Positions 46,218 through 55,220 of a DNA stretch of 64,000 nt are shown here, piece by piece. The DNA is from DASVBE01 sp963770375. GTDB taxonomy: Bacteria; Actinomycetota; Actinomycetes; Streptosporangiales; Streptosporangiaceae. Position 1 is the first letter of the stretch. Each line of letters starts with the position of its first letter. Under the pieces are notes generated by a model, which saw nothing but the letters and a program-made list of their open reading frames with translations, was not told the DNA's origin and searched no databases. The position numbers were made by a program, and so were the translations under genes. The stretch spans positions 186,001 to 250,000 of the forward strand of contig CAVYPM010000027.1 of NCBI GenBank assembly GCA_963770375.1. Direction: 5' to 3'.

Positions 46218-46269
46218 AGATCATCAGCGTATGCAGCGACATACCCTCTGAGCTGCAACGGAGGAGGAG

Positions 46270-46342
46270 CGCCCCGGGCGCGAGTCGAACGCGCGACCTA
46301 CTGCTTAGGAGGCAGTTGCTCTATCCACTGAGCTACCGGGGC
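46270..46342 (-). tRNA. tRNA-Arg (anticodon CCT)
   Basis: On the minus strand the gene starts GCCCCGGTAGCTCAGTGGAT and ends with the acceptor strand CCGGGGC plus a G discriminator. The D-arm, an anticodon arm with loop CTCCTAA (anticodon CCT), and a T-arm with loop TTCGACT all form. It is the intact member of a series of copies; the others are 3' fragments at 29035, 36544 and 39436. Confidence 0.93.
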
Positions 46343-46429
46343 TGACGCGGCGTGGAACGGTTCCAGCTTAGCGGCCGCCGGCGGCCAGCATAGGGTGGGA
46401 CGGTCGGCCGGAGGTAAGGGAGCGGCGGC

Positions 46430-46888
46430 GTGCAGGTTCGCGATGTGATGACGGAGCCGACCGTGACCGAGTCGGCCACCGACAGCCTGCGGGCGGCGGC
46501 GGAACGCATGTGGCGCCAGCAAACCGGATCGCTGCTGGTCACCGACCAAGGACACCTCACCGGCATCATCACCGAACGCGACATCCTCCGCGCCGTCGCG
46601 CTCGGGGCCGACCCGGACCGCACCACGGTGGACGAGGTCATGACCGCCGACGTGTTCACCGTGCCGCCGCACATGCCCTTGCAGCAGGCGGCCAGGGAGA
46701 TGGCCGTGCGCTGGATCCGGCACCTTCCGGTCATGGCGGATGGCCGGCTGCTCGGCGTGGTCAGCATGCGCGACGTGACCGGCGTCTTCGGGGCGCTCGC
46801 ACCCGGCCGCATCACCGTGGAGCACGAGTTTGACGCGCTCGTCCGGCAGCGAAGGCTGGCCCGCATCGAGCACGGCGACCTTGACTGA
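46430..46888 (+). CDS. Two-CBS-domain protein
   Basis: A 152-residue Bateman module: the first CBS domain is VRDVMTEPTVTESATDSLRAAAERMWRQQTGSLLVTDQGHLTGIITERDILRAV and the second VDEVMTADVFTVPPHMPLQQAAREMAVRWIRHLPVMADGRLLGVVSMRDVTGVF. Such modules bind adenine nucleotides and act as sensors. GTG start at 46430; 87 bp downstream of the tRNA. Confidence 0.88.
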   Translation: MQVRDVMTEPTVTESATDSLRAAAERMWRQQTGSLLVTDQGHLTGIITERDILRAVALGADPDRTTVDEVMTADVFTVPPHMPLQQAAREMAVRWIRHLPVMADGRLLGVVSMRDVTGVFGALAPGRITVEHEFDALVRQRRLARIEHGDLD

Positions 46889-46918
46889 CGCGCCGACCAG
46901 ACCTCTCAAATTTTAGGA

Positions 46919-47723
46919 TTACGGAAGGCTGAGAGGCAGCTCGATACCGTCGAGTGATGCCGGGCACGGGCAGTTCCGCTCGGCCGGGAGACGCTCGATC
47001 GCCGCGGCGACCACGCCGCGGAGCCGGTCCACGTTCTCGCCGAACACCCGGAACACCTCGGCGTGCGTGACGCCTTCACCCTCTTCGACGCCCGCGTCGG
47101 TGTCGGTCACCAGCGCGATCGTCGTGTAGCACAGCGCCAGCTCACGGGCCAGGGCCGCCTCGGGCAGGCCGGTCATCCCGATCAGCGTCCAGCCCTGGGC
47201 GGCGAACCACTGCGACTCGGCCCGGCTGGAGAACCGCGGCCCCTCGATCACGACCAGCGTCCCCGAGTCGGCCGGTATCCAGCCCGACGAGCGCGCCGCG
47301 GAGATCACCGCGGACCGGCCGGACGGGCAGTAGGGGTCCGCGAACGGCACGTGCACCGCGCCCTGGTCGTAGAAGGTTGACGGGCGGCTGCGGGTCCGGT
47401 CCACGACCTGGTCCGGCACGGCCAGCGTGCCCGGGCCGTACGACGAGGTCAGCGACCCGACCGCGCTGGGCGCCAGCACCTGCCGGACGCCGAGTGCGCG
47501 CAGCGCCCACAGAGTTGGCCCGGTACGGGATGCGGTGCGGGGGAAACCGGTGGTCACGGCCGTGCCGGGGGACGAACGCGACCTTGCGCCCGGCGACCTC
47601 GCCGACCACGATCGGGTCGCTGGGCGGGCCGAACGGGGTCTCGGCAACTACCTCGGTCGCGTCGTCGAGGAACGTGTAGAAGCCCGATCCGCCGATGACC
47701 CCGATCTCGGCCTGGCCGGCCAC
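46919..47723 (-). pseudogene. mtnP: 5'-methylthioadenosine phosphorylase, one-base frameshift
   Basis: A protein of about 267 residues that splits methylthioadenosine into adenine and methylthioribose 1-phosphate. First frame: IGVIGGSGFYTFLDDATEV, VAFVPRHGRDHRFPPHRIPYRAN. One extra T near 47511 shifts the frame; the second frame continues LWALRALGVRQVLAPSAVGSL, VDRTRSRPSTFYDQGAVHVPF, IEGPRFSSRAESQWF, GMTGLPEAALARELALCYTTIALVTDTDAG. A single insertion in a conserved housekeeping gene with no other damage points to a sequence error. Confidence 0.85.
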
Positions 47724-47728
47724 GCGGG

Positions 47729-48115
47729 TCAGGCGACCTTCGAACCGGAGCTGGACGATGACCCGGACGACGCGGACGACGACGAGCCGTTCGAGGACGA
47801 CGAGGATGACGAGGACGAGGACCCCGCGTCGGCCTTCTCGGCCTTCTTGCTGTCGGACGACCCGGAGTCCGCCGAGCCACCGTCCTTCTTAGCGTCAGAG
47901 GAGGAGCCCGAGCCGTTCAGCGCCTTGTCCTTGCTGCCGGACCGGGAGTCGTTCCGGTAGAAGCCGGAGCCCTTGAACACGATGCCCACCGGGGAGAACA
48001 CCTTGCGCAGCTTGCCGCCGCACGCGCTGCAGACCTGCAGCGGCTCGTCGGTGAACTTCTGCACCGCCTCAATCCGCTCCCCGCATTCAGTGCAGGAATA
48101 CTGATAGGTCGGCAC
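47729..48115 (-). CDS. FmdB-family zinc ribbon protein
   Basis: A 128-residue protein. The N terminus is the FmdB zinc ribbon MPTYQYSCTECGERIE and VCSACGGKLRKVFSPVGIVFKGSGFYRNDSR (two CxxC pairs). The second half is a low-complexity Ser-rich tail with Asp, Gly and Lys, which is why the DNA is so repetitive near 47750-47900. It is next to mtnP (5 bp before its start). Role unproven, commonly regulatory. Confidence 0.85.
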   Translation of the reverse strand: MPTYQYSCTECGERIEAVQKFTDEPLQVCSACGGKLRKVFSPVGIVFKGSGFYRNDSRSGSKDKALNGSGSSSDAKKDGGSADSGSSDSKKAEKADAGSSSSSSSSSSNGSSSSASSGSSSSSGSKVA

Positions 48116-48174
48116 GGTCCCTCCTTGTGGGCGCTTAGCACTCGCCGCGTCTGACTGCCAAATGGTAGCAACCT

Positions 48175-48819
48175 CTAGGCCAGTCTGAAGATTCCTTCCT
48201 GCGGCTGTGCGGCGAGCCGTACCCGCACGTCATGCGGGCCAGCCGGGACCTCGTCAAGCAGCTCCCCGTCAAACAGCAGGGCCACGGTGGGCACCAGCCC
48301 GCCGACCCGGGCCAGCGCCCGGTCATACGAGCCGCCGCCCTTGCCCAGCCGGTTCCCGCGCCGGTCGGCCGCCAGCGCGGGCACGAGGACCAGGTCGGCG
48401 CGGGCGATCGCGCCGGGCCCGCGGCGCGGTTCGGCGGGCCCCGGCTCCAGCAGACCGCGCGGGCCGGCCGTCAGCGAGTCCGGCCCCTCGTAGGACGCCC
48501 AGTCCAGGTCGCCGTCGGGCAGCAGCACCGGCAGCAGCACGTAGCTGCCGCGCTTCCACAGCGCGAACAGCAGCCCGCGGGTATCGGGCTCGCTGCCAAG
48601 TGAGCAGTACGCGGCGATCGTGCCGGCCATCTGGATCTCCGGCAGGCCGAGCACGGCGTCGCGGAGCCGGCGCCCGGCCGCGGCCCGGTCCGCCTCGGTC
48701 ATCGCCCGCCGTCCGGCCACCAGCCGCCGCCGCAGCTCAGCCTTGGCCGCGGCCAGCCTGTCTGCGGCCAGCGCAGGATCGCCGGGGCCGGGTTTCGCCC
48801 CGTCCGCACCGGGCAGCAT
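48175..48819 (-). CDS. 5-formyltetrahydrofolate cyclo-ligase
   Basis: A 214-residue enzyme that converts 5-formyl-THF to 5,10-methenyl-THF using ATP. Marks: AAKAELRRRLVAGRRAMTEADR at the N terminus, GTIAAYCSLGSEPDTRGLL, and DLVLVPALAADRRGNRLGKGGGSYDRALA with the conserved G-x-G-x-G-x-YD loop. ATG 48819; GTG 48828 is possible since GGGGAGG is just before it. It is divergent from galU with a 43-bp gap. Confidence 0.88.
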   Translation of the reverse strand: MLPGADGAKPGPGDPALAADRLAAAKAELRRRLVAGRRAMTEADRAAAGRRLRDAVLGLPEIQMAGTIAAYCSLGSEPDTRGLLFALWKRGSYVLLPVLLPDGDLDWASYEGPDSLTAGPRGLLEPGPAEPRRGPGAIARADLVLVPALAADRRGNRLGKGGGSYDRALARVGGLVPTVALLFDGELLDEVPAGPHDVRVRLAAQPQEGIFRLA

Positions 48820-48862
48820 GCCGTGCACGACCTCCCCAACGCCGATAGCTAGGGTTCTCAGC

Positions 48863-49816
48863 ATGGCCGACAGCTCCGACCTGACCACGGCCGCCCCCGG
48901 GGCGGCCCGCACTGAGAGCCTCTCCGGGGCCCTCACCAAGGCCGTTATACCGGCCGCGGGACTGGGCACCCGGTTCCTGCCGGCCACCAAGGCCACGCCG
49001 AAGGAAATGCTGCCCGTCATCGACACCCCGGTGATCGAGATGATCGTGCAGGAAGCGGCCAGCGCGGGCCTGACCGACGTGCTGATGGTCACCCGGCGCG
49101 GCAAGCCGTCGATCGAGGACCACTTCGACCGGGCGCACGAGCTGGAAGAGGCGCTGACGGCCAAGGGCGACAAGGACGGGCTGGCCCTGGTCCGCGCGTC
49201 GACCGAGATGGCGTCGATGCACTACGTCCGGCAGGACGCCCCGAAGGGCCTCGGCCACGCCGTGCTGTGCGCCGCCGAGCACGTCGGCCAGGAGCCGTTC
49301 GCGGTGCTGCTCGGCGACGACCTGATCGACCCGGGCGACCCGCTGCTGCGGCGGATGCTCGAGGTCCGGCAGCAGCGCGGCGGCAGCGTGGTCGCGCTGA
49401 TGGAGGTCGAGCCCGACCAGGTGTCCTCCTACGGCGTGGTCGCGATGAAGCCGACCAGCGAGGAGGACGTCGTCGAGATCACCGACATGGTGGAGAAGCC
49501 GTCCCCGGACCAGTCCCCGTCCAACTGGATCATCATCGGCCGGTACGTGTGCGACCCGGCGGTGTTCGGCGTGCTGCGCCAGACCGAGCCCGGCCGCGGC
49601 GGGGAGATCCAGCTCACCGACGCCCTGCGGGTGCTCGCGGACCGCGGCCCCGGCCACGACGGCGGTGGCGTGCACGGCGTGCTGTTCCGCGGCCGCCGGT
49701 TCGACACCGGGAACAAGGTCGACTACCTGCGCACGCTGGTCCAGTTCGGCTGCGAGCGGCCGGACCTGGCCGGCGAGTTCGTGCCCTGGCTGCGCAGCTA
49801 CCTCGGCACCCTGTGA
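48863..49816 (+). CDS. galU: UTP-glucose-1-phosphate uridylyltransferase
   Basis: A 317-residue nucleotidyltransferase making UDP-glucose. Marks: KAVIPAAGLGTRFLPATKATPKEMLPVIDTPVIEMIVQEA, GLGHAVLCAAEHVG, VLLGDDLI, the VEKP motif in MVEKPSPDQ, and GNKVDYLRTLVQF. ATG 48863 follows a TAGGGT hexamer by 7 bases, a leaderless arrangement. Its stop overlaps the GTG of moeA. Confidence 0.93.
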   Translation: MADSSDLTTAAPGAARTESLSGALTKAVIPAAGLGTRFLPATKATPKEMLPVIDTPVIEMIVQEAASAGLTDVLMVTRRGKPSIEDHFDRAHELEEALTAKGDKDGLALVRASTEMASMHYVRQDAPKGLGHAVLCAAEHVGQEPFAVLLGDDLIDPGDPLLRRMLEVRQQRGGSVVALMEVEPDQVSSYGVVAMKPTSEEDVVEITDMVEKPSPDQSPSNWIIIGRYVCDPAVFGVLRQTEPGRGGEIQLTDALRVLADRGPGHDGGGVHGVLFRGRRFDTGNKVDYLRTLVQFGCERPDLAGEFVPWLRSYLGTL

Positions 49817-51060
49817 CGGGCGCCATGCACTCGCACCCGCCAGCCGGCGACCTGCAGAGCGTCGATGAGTACCTGGCCGAGATCAGCGCGGCGATCACGC
49901 CGCTCGCGCCGCGCGAGCTGAGCCTGGCCGACGCGGAGGGCGCCACGGCCGCCGCGGACATCACCGCGGCGTACGCGCTGCCGCCGTTCGACAACTCGGC
50001 GATGGACGGGTTCGCCGTGGTGGCCGCGGACCTGGCCGGGGCGAGTGCGGATCGGCCGGTCACGCTGCCGGTGGCCGGGGAGGTCCCGGCCGGCGACACC
50101 CGCGAGCACCGGCTGGAGCCGGGCCGCTGCCTCCGGATCATGACCGGCGCGCCGCTGCCAGCCGGGGCCGACGCGGTGGTCCAGGTGGAGCTGACCAGCG
50201 GCGGAGACGGCCAGGTGACGTTCCGCGCGCCCGTCGAGCCGGGTGCGGCGGTCCGGCTGACCGGCGGCGACGTCAGGCCGGGCGACCTGCTGCTGACCGC
50301 CGGGACCAGGATCGGGCCAGTCGAGCTCGGCCTGCTGGCGGCGGCCGGGCACGCCACGGTGCCGGCCCGGCCGCGGCCCCGGGTGGCGGTCATCTCGACC
50401 GGCAACGAGCTGGCCGAGCCCGGCACTCCCCTGGCCCGCGGCCAGATCTGGGAGTCCAACAGCATCATGCTGGCCGCGGCCGCCCGGGCGGCCGGCGCCG
50501 ACGCCTGCCGGGCCGCCGTGCCGGACGACAAGGCCAAGGTCCTGGCCATGATCGAGGCCGAGCTCGGCCACGCTGACCTGCTGATCACCAGCGGCGGCGT
50601 GAGCATGGGCGGCGAGCACGACGTGGTCAAGGCGGCGCTGCTGGAGTTCGGTGAGGTGCGGTTCCGCAAGGTCGCCATGCAGCCGGGGATGCCGCAGGGT
50701 TTCGGGCTTCTCGGCGGTGGGCGGACGCCGATCCTGACCCTCCCGGGAAACCCGGTGAGCGCCTACATTTCGTATCTCCTCTTCGGGCGTGCGGCCCTGA
50801 ACGCCCTGCAGGGCGGGCCGGCGGCCCGCCTGGCGCCGACGCGAATCGCTTTGGCCGGCCCGGTGCGCTCGCCCGGGGGCAAGCGGTCGTTCCTGCGCGG
50901 CGTGCTGTCCGCGGACCGGACCTCGGTCAGCCCGCTGACCGGCCAGGCGTCACACCAGCTCGCGACGCTGGCCAAGGCGGACGCGCTGATCATCGTGCCG
51001 GAGGAGATCACCGCGATGACCGCCGGTGAGCTCGCGGACGTACTGTTCTTGCATGTCTGA
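49813..51060 (+). CDS. moeA: Molybdopterin molybdotransferase
   Basis: A 415-residue enzyme that inserts molybdate into adenylated molybdopterin. Marks: SVDEYLAEISAAITPL, the FDNSAMDGFAV block, IMTGAPLPAGADAVV, VAVISTGNEL, ITSGGVSMGGEHDVVKAAL, MQPGMPQGFG and LPGNPVSA. GTG 49813 overlaps the galU stop (GTGA); ATG 49825 is an alternative. The moaC ATG lies within its last codons. Confidence 0.92.
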   Translation: MTGAMHSHPPAGDLQSVDEYLAEISAAITPLAPRELSLADAEGATAAADITAAYALPPFDNSAMDGFAVVAADLAGASADRPVTLPVAGEVPAGDTREHRLEPGRCLRIMTGAPLPAGADAVVQVELTSGGDGQVTFRAPVEPGAAVRLTGGDVRPGDLLLTAGTRIGPVELGLLAAAGHATVPARPRPRVAVISTGNELAEPGTPLARGQIWESNSIMLAAAARAAGADACRAAVPDDKAKVLAMIEAELGHADLLITSGGVSMGGEHDVVKAALLEFGEVRFRKVAMQPGMPQGFGLLGGGRTPILTLPGNPVSAYISYLLFGRAALNALQGGPAARLAPTRIALAGPVRSPGGKRSFLRGVLSADRTSVSPLTGQASHQLATLAKADALIIVPEEITAMTAGELADVLFLHV

Positions 51061-51526
51061 ACGGCTGACTCACCTCGACGACGGCGGCCAGGCGCAGATG
51101 GTCGACGTGTCGGTGAAGGACGTCACCGTGCGTGAGGCCGCAGCGTCCGCGCGGGTCCGGCTGTCGGCCGCGGCCGTGGCCGCGCTGCGGGACAACACGG
51201 TGCCCAAGGGCGACGCGCTCGCGGTGGCCAGGATCGCCGGGATCATGGGCGCCAAGCGGACGCCGGACCTGATCCCGCTGTGCCACCCGATCGCGCTGCA
51301 CTCGGTGACCGTCGACCTCTCTGTGGCGGACGACGGCGTGACGATCACGGCGCGGGCCAGGACCGCGGACCGGACCGGGGTCGAGATGGAGGCGCTGACC
51401 GCGGTGACCGTGGCCGGGCTGGCGCTGATCGACATGGTCAAGGCCATCGACCGCGCGGCGTGCATCGAGTCCGCGCAGGTGGAGGCGAAGTCCGGCGGCA
51501 AGTCCGGGACCTGGGTGCGGTCATGA
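51053..51526 (+). CDS. moaC: Cyclic pyranopterin monophosphate synthase
   Basis: A 157-residue protein, second enzyme of molybdenum cofactor synthesis. Marks: QAQMVDVSVKDVTVREAAASARV, KGDALAVARIAGIMGAKRTPDLIPLCHPIAL, and GVEMEALTAVTVAGLALIDMVKAID. ATG 51053 lies 8 bp inside moeA, so translation is coupled. Its TGA (51524-51526) overlaps the first of three tandem ATG sites leading to mogA. Confidence 0.93.
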   Translation: MSERLTHLDDGGQAQMVDVSVKDVTVREAAASARVRLSAAAVAALRDNTVPKGDALAVARIAGIMGAKRTPDLIPLCHPIALHSVTVDLSVADDGVTITARARTADRTGVEMEALTAVTVAGLALIDMVKAIDRAACIESAQVEAKSGGKSGTWVRS

Positions 51527-51556
51527 TCCGGGCACAGTCATGATCAGAGCACAGTC
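51523..51556 (+). repeat. 17-bp tandem repeats forming two MIRAQS minigenes
   Basis: Units ATGATCCGGGCACAGTC (51523-51539) and ATGATCAGAGCACAGTC (51540-51556) precede the mogA start ATGATCAGAGCACTGGC (51557). Each unit opens ATG-ATC-(C/A)G(G/A)-GCA-CAG-TCA-TGA, i.e. Met-Ile-Arg-Ala-Gln-Ser-stop, and each TGA overlaps the next ATG. The result is three consecutive ATGA stop-start overlaps from moaC to mogA. Confidence 0.85.
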
Positions 51557-52075
51557 ATGATCAGAGCACTGGCGATCACGGTGTCGAACCGGGCCGCGGC
51601 CGGGGTGTACGAGGACCGGTCCGGCCCGGTGCTGGTCGACCTGCTGCGCGCGGCGGGCTGCGACACCGTGTCCGGGCCGCTGGTGGTGCCCGACGGCGAG
51701 CCGGTGCTGGCCGCCCTGCGCGGCGCGCTGACCGGCGAGTTCGACGTGGTCGTGACGACCGGCGGCACCGGGCTGACGCCGATGGACCAGACCCCGGAGA
51801 TGACCAGGGAGGTCATCGACCGGGAGATCCCCGGGCTGGCCGAGGCGATCAGGTCGGCCGGGGCGGCGGCGGGCGTGGCGTCCGCGGTGCTGTCCCGCGG
51901 CGTGGCCGGGCTGGCCGGGACCACGCTGATCGTCAACCTGCCGGGCTCGTCCGGCGGGGTAAGGGACGGCATGGCGGTGCTGGGCCCGGTGCTGGCGCAC
52001 GCGGTGGACCAGGCCCGCGGCGGTGATCACCCGCGGCCGGCAAATTCATCCGGGCGTCATCAGGGAACCGATTAG
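51557..52075 (+). CDS. mogA: Molybdopterin adenylyltransferase (MogA/MoaB family)
   Basis: A 172-residue protein that adenylates molybdopterin before moeA acts. Marks: MIRALAITVSNRAAAGVYEDRSGPVLVDLLRAAG, VVVTTGGTGLTPMDQTPEMTREVIDREIPGLAEAIR, and VNLPGSSGGVRDGM. It is the third of the cofactor genes in this operon and is reached from moaC through the two minigenes. Confidence 0.9.
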   Translation: MIRALAITVSNRAAAGVYEDRSGPVLVDLLRAAGCDTVSGPLVVPDGEPVLAALRGALTGEFDVVVTTGGTGLTPMDQTPEMTREVIDREIPGLAEAIRSAGAAAGVASAVLSRGVAGLAGTTLIVNLPGSSGGVRDGMAVLGPVLAHAVDQARGGDHPRPANSSGRHQGTD

Positions 52076-52108
52076 CGCTCCACCTGGCGTCGGCGCGATG
52101 ATGGGGGG

Positions 52109-52753
52109 GTGGGACGCATGCGGGGATGGCCGGCCACGCTGACCGAGCCAGACCTCCTGGACGCGCCGGTCGGGCTCCGCCCCGTCCGGGTAAAAGACGC
52201 GTCCGTGTGGCGGGACACGCGAATCAGGAACGCGGCCTGGCTTCAGCCGTGGGAACCGACAAACCCGGAAACCCCGCTCTACCAGACCAGTCTCGGCCCG
52301 TATGCGGCAATGGCACGCACTATGCGGCGCGAAGCCCGGCAGGGCCTGACCCTGCCGTGGGTGGTAACGTCCGGCGGGAATTTCGCCGGGCAGCTCACGG
52401 TGGGCAGCGTGATCTGGGGCTCGGCCCGGTCCGCGCAGGTCGGGTACTGGATCGACGAGGCGTACGCGGGCCGCAATATCCTGCCGACCGCGCTGGCCAT
52501 GGCCGTGGACCACTGCTTCTTCGTGGTCGGGCTGCACCGGATCGAGGCCACGATCCGGCCGGAGAACCGGCCCAGCCGCCGGGTGGTGGAGAAACTCGGC
52601 TTCCGCGAGGAAGGGCTGCGCCGAAAGAGCCTGCATATCGACGGAGCGTGGCGGGACCATTTGTGTTTCGCGCTGACCGTGGAGGACGTTGGCGCCGGCC
52701 TGCTGCCGCAATGGCGGGCCGCGCTGGCCGCACACCGGATGCAGGCGCACTAA
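52109..52753 (+). CDS. RimJ-like GNAT acetyltransferase
   Basis: A 214-residue acetyltransferase of the RimJ/RimL type (N-terminal protein acetylation): GLRPVRVKDASVWRDTRIRNAAWLQPWEPT, FAGQLTVGSVIWGSARSAQVGYWIDEAYAGRNILPTALAMAVDHCFFVVGLHRIEATIRPENRPSRRVVEKLGFREEGLRRKSLHIDGAWRDHL. GTG start at 52109, 33 bp after mogA. Conserved neighbour of this operon in actinobacteria. Target unknown. Confidence 0.88.
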   Translation: MGRMRGWPATLTEPDLLDAPVGLRPVRVKDASVWRDTRIRNAAWLQPWEPTNPETPLYQTSLGPYAAMARTMRREARQGLTLPWVVTSGGNFAGQLTVGSVIWGSARSAQVGYWIDEAYAGRNILPTALAMAVDHCFFVVGLHRIEATIRPENRPSRRVVEKLGFREEGLRRKSLHIDGAWRDHLCFALTVEDVGAGLLPQWRAALAAHRMQAH

Positions 52754-52948
52754 CGCGCTGATTTAGGCCGGGTCGGCCCAGTGCGATAACCGCTATCTGG
52801 CGACACACCGGGCCTGATACTCGCCATGATCCACCAGTGGCTTTACCGTGCGTCACGTGAGCACGCCACCGTCTGCTGCTGGGCGACGGTGCCTGGCCAG
52901 GGCGGCCGGGCGCTGCGGCGTGCGCGTGCCTAGCCGCCGGGACGCGGC

Positions 52949-53784
52949 GTGAGCACAGCGATCCTCTACCTGGCCATCGTTGCCATCTGGGCCGGGGTCC
53001 TGGTGCCCCGCCTGCTCCGCCGCTCCCAGCAGAGGTCGTCGTCCACGGTGGCTGACGAGACGGTGACCGACGTCTGCGGACCTGGCCGGCGAGGATGCGG
53101 ACGCGGACGCCGGCGCTGACTCTGAGGTGGTCGCCGTGGGCGGCGCCGGCCTCGGCGAGGCGCCGGTCTACTACGCGGCGCCGTGCGAGACCGCGGTAAC
53201 CGGACAGCCCGGCGGTGCCGCCGGGCCGCGACGACGAGGGCGTCGAGTACGACTTCCCTGACCACGTGGACACCGAGGAGATCTCGATCCCCCGGTCGTT
53301 CCTGCGCCGGCCGCTGTGGACCGAGCAGGCGGGCTGGCGCGCGGCCGGATCCCGGTCTGGTGACGGCGGGGCTGGCGAGGCCGGCCCCGCGCGGCCGCTG
53401 GTGACCAGGGCCGCGGCCCTGCGCGCCCGCCGCCGGTCGCTCACGCTGCTGGTCACGCTGCTGCTGGTGACTGCTGGGCTGGCCTCGCAGGGCGCGGTGC
53501 CCGGCTGGGTGATCGTGCCGCCGCTGGGCGTGCTGGGCCTGTTCCTGCTGGTCCTCCGCGAGGCCGCCAAGTGCGACGCGGAGCTGGCCGCCAAGCGCGC
53601 CGCGGCACACGCGGCGGAGCTGGCCAGGCAGGCCCGGGCGGACCGGCAGCGCGCCCGCGAGCAGGCCCGCCAGGCCGCCGCGGCGGCCCAGCACGAGGCC
53701 GAGGTCATCGACATCTCCAAGCGGGTCGGCGACCAGCTCTACGACCAGTACGCCGACGCCGCCATCCGCGCCGTCGGCGACTAG
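52949..53784 (+). pseudogene. SepX/GlpR-like divisome membrane protein, two frameshifts
   Basis: An N-terminal helix (GTG 52949, STAILYLAIVAIWAGVLVPRLLRRSQQ), an acidic linker in a second frame (ADLAGEDADADAGADSEVV), then in a third frame DDEGVEYDFPDHVDTEEISIPRSFLRRPLW, two helices (RRSLTLLVTLLLVTAGLASQG and GWVIVPPLGVLGLFLLVLREA) and a basic coiled-coil-like tail to 53784. Order and position after the RimJ-like gene match the actinobacterial SepX (GlpR) protein, which supports cell division. Shifts fall near 53075 and 53210. Confidence 0.65.
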
Positions 53785-53855
53785 CCTCCGCGGGGCCCCG
53801 CCAGCCAGGGCGGCACGTGTGGCCCTGGATGTTTGCTACGCTGGCTCCCGTTCTT

Positions 53856-53929
53856 GGGGCTGTAGCGCAGTCCGGTAGCGCACCTCGTTCGCATCGAGGG
53901 GGTCAGGGGTTCAAATCCCCTCAGCTCCA
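53856..53929 (+). tRNA. tRNA-Ala (anticodon CGC)
   Basis: GGGGCTGTAGCGCAGTCCGG begins the gene; the acceptor pairs with CAGCTCC near the end (one G-T pair). The anticodon arm has stem CCTCG/CGAGG and loop TTCGCAT, anticodon CGC. T-arm GGGGTTCAAATCCCC follows. The integrase gene of the AICE begins its 3' end 74 bp beyond, so the 3' half is the probable attL. Confidence 0.93.
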
Positions 53930-54002
53930 CCCAGGTCAGAGGCCGGTTTCGAATATGGGACCGGTCTTTTTGATGCCCGTACAGCACCGAAGTACAGCAA
54001 CC

Positions 54003-55220
54003 CTAGCCATCGAGCTGCCTGCCCAGCCGCTTGAGAGCGCTCCTGGTCTGGGCGGTCGGCACCTCGCTGTAAACCTCCATCGTCATCGCGATCTGGCTAT
54101 GCCGCAGGATCTGCATGGCGACCCTCGGATGCACGTCGAGCGCGACCAGCAGCGAGGCGCACGTACGGCGAGTGTCGTGCACCCTGATGTAGCGGACTCC
54201 TGCCTTCCGGCACCGGACGGCGAACTGGCGATTGAAGTTGCGCGGCTCATAGGGAGTGCCGTAGGCACTGGTGAAGACCAGCTCTGGATCCTGCCAGGCG
54301 CCTGAGGCCAGGCTCTTGTCGGCGGCCTGGCGCTCGGCGCGCAGTTTGAGTGCAGTCATGCAGATGTCGGGCAACGGAAGGACGGCAGCCGAGCCGGGCG
54401 TCTTGGTCGCCCGGTGGCGGAGCTGGTGGCCCGCTCGCTGGAGCTGCCAGCGGATGTGAACCTCGGCGGCGTCGAACTCGACATCGGGCCAGGTGAGCCC
54501 GAGTGCTTCGCCACGGCGCAGGCCAAGCACGAGAATTAGGACGTAGGCCGCGTAGAGCGGGTCTTGGTCGCGGCGGGCGGATTCCAGGAACGCGCGGGCT
54601 TCCTCGACCGACCACCATTGGCGTTGTGGCTTACGGGGACTGGGCAGCCGGACAACAGCGACGACGTTGCGGGGAAGCAGCTCCTCGGCGACGGCATTGG
54701 CGAGGGCAGCGCGGAGCACATCGCGGATGTCTTTGATCGTTCGCTCGGAAAGCACCTGGTGACAGCAGGCACCGATGGCACAGCAACGACGGCGCTTCTC
54801 TGGGCGAGCGGCGTCCTTTGTGCTGGGCGCAGCACTGGCAGGTGGTGCGAAGCCGGTTGAGCCAGGTGCGGATATCGCGGACCTGGAGCCGGTCGATTCG
54901 CTTTTCGCCAAAACCCGGGATCAGGTAAAGCCGGGTGAGCAGCAGGTATCTCTCAGTCGGTCTTCGGCGCGAGGTTCGGTTCGACGACCTCGCGCAGCCA
55001 GTAGGCCAGGTAGCTGGCCAGCGTTGGCGTAGTTGTCGGCATCGGGCCTTGCCTGGCTCGGCCCTGGAGCTTGATCCACTTCTCATGTACCTCGTCATGG
55101 GTCTTGCCGTAGACCCATTTACGCTTGCGCTCACCATCGGGGGTAGTCACCCAGGCGTAGGCGGCGTAGCCATTGCGATAGGGAAAGATCGAGGCTTCCC
55201 CGTTGCCGGCGCTTGCTCAC
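54003..55220 (-). pseudogene. int: AICE integrase (tyrosine recombinase), several frameshifts
   Basis: N-terminal part: IFPYRNGYAAYAWVTTPDGERKRKWVYGKTHDEVHEKWIKLQGRARQG and TPTLASYLAYWLREVVEPNLAPKT. Then ERYLLLTRLYLIPGFGEKRIDRLQVRDIRTWLNRLRTTCQCCAQ in another frame, and from about 54790 the catalytic part: VLSERTIKDIRDVLRAALANAV, LVLGLRRGEALGLTW (Arg), VHDTRRTCASLL (His, Arg), ILRHSQIAMTMEVYSEV (His, Tyr). About 405 residues when joined. It adjoins tRNA-Ala, as in pSAM2-type elements. Frameshifts near 55195, 54956 and 54800. Confidence 0.8.
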
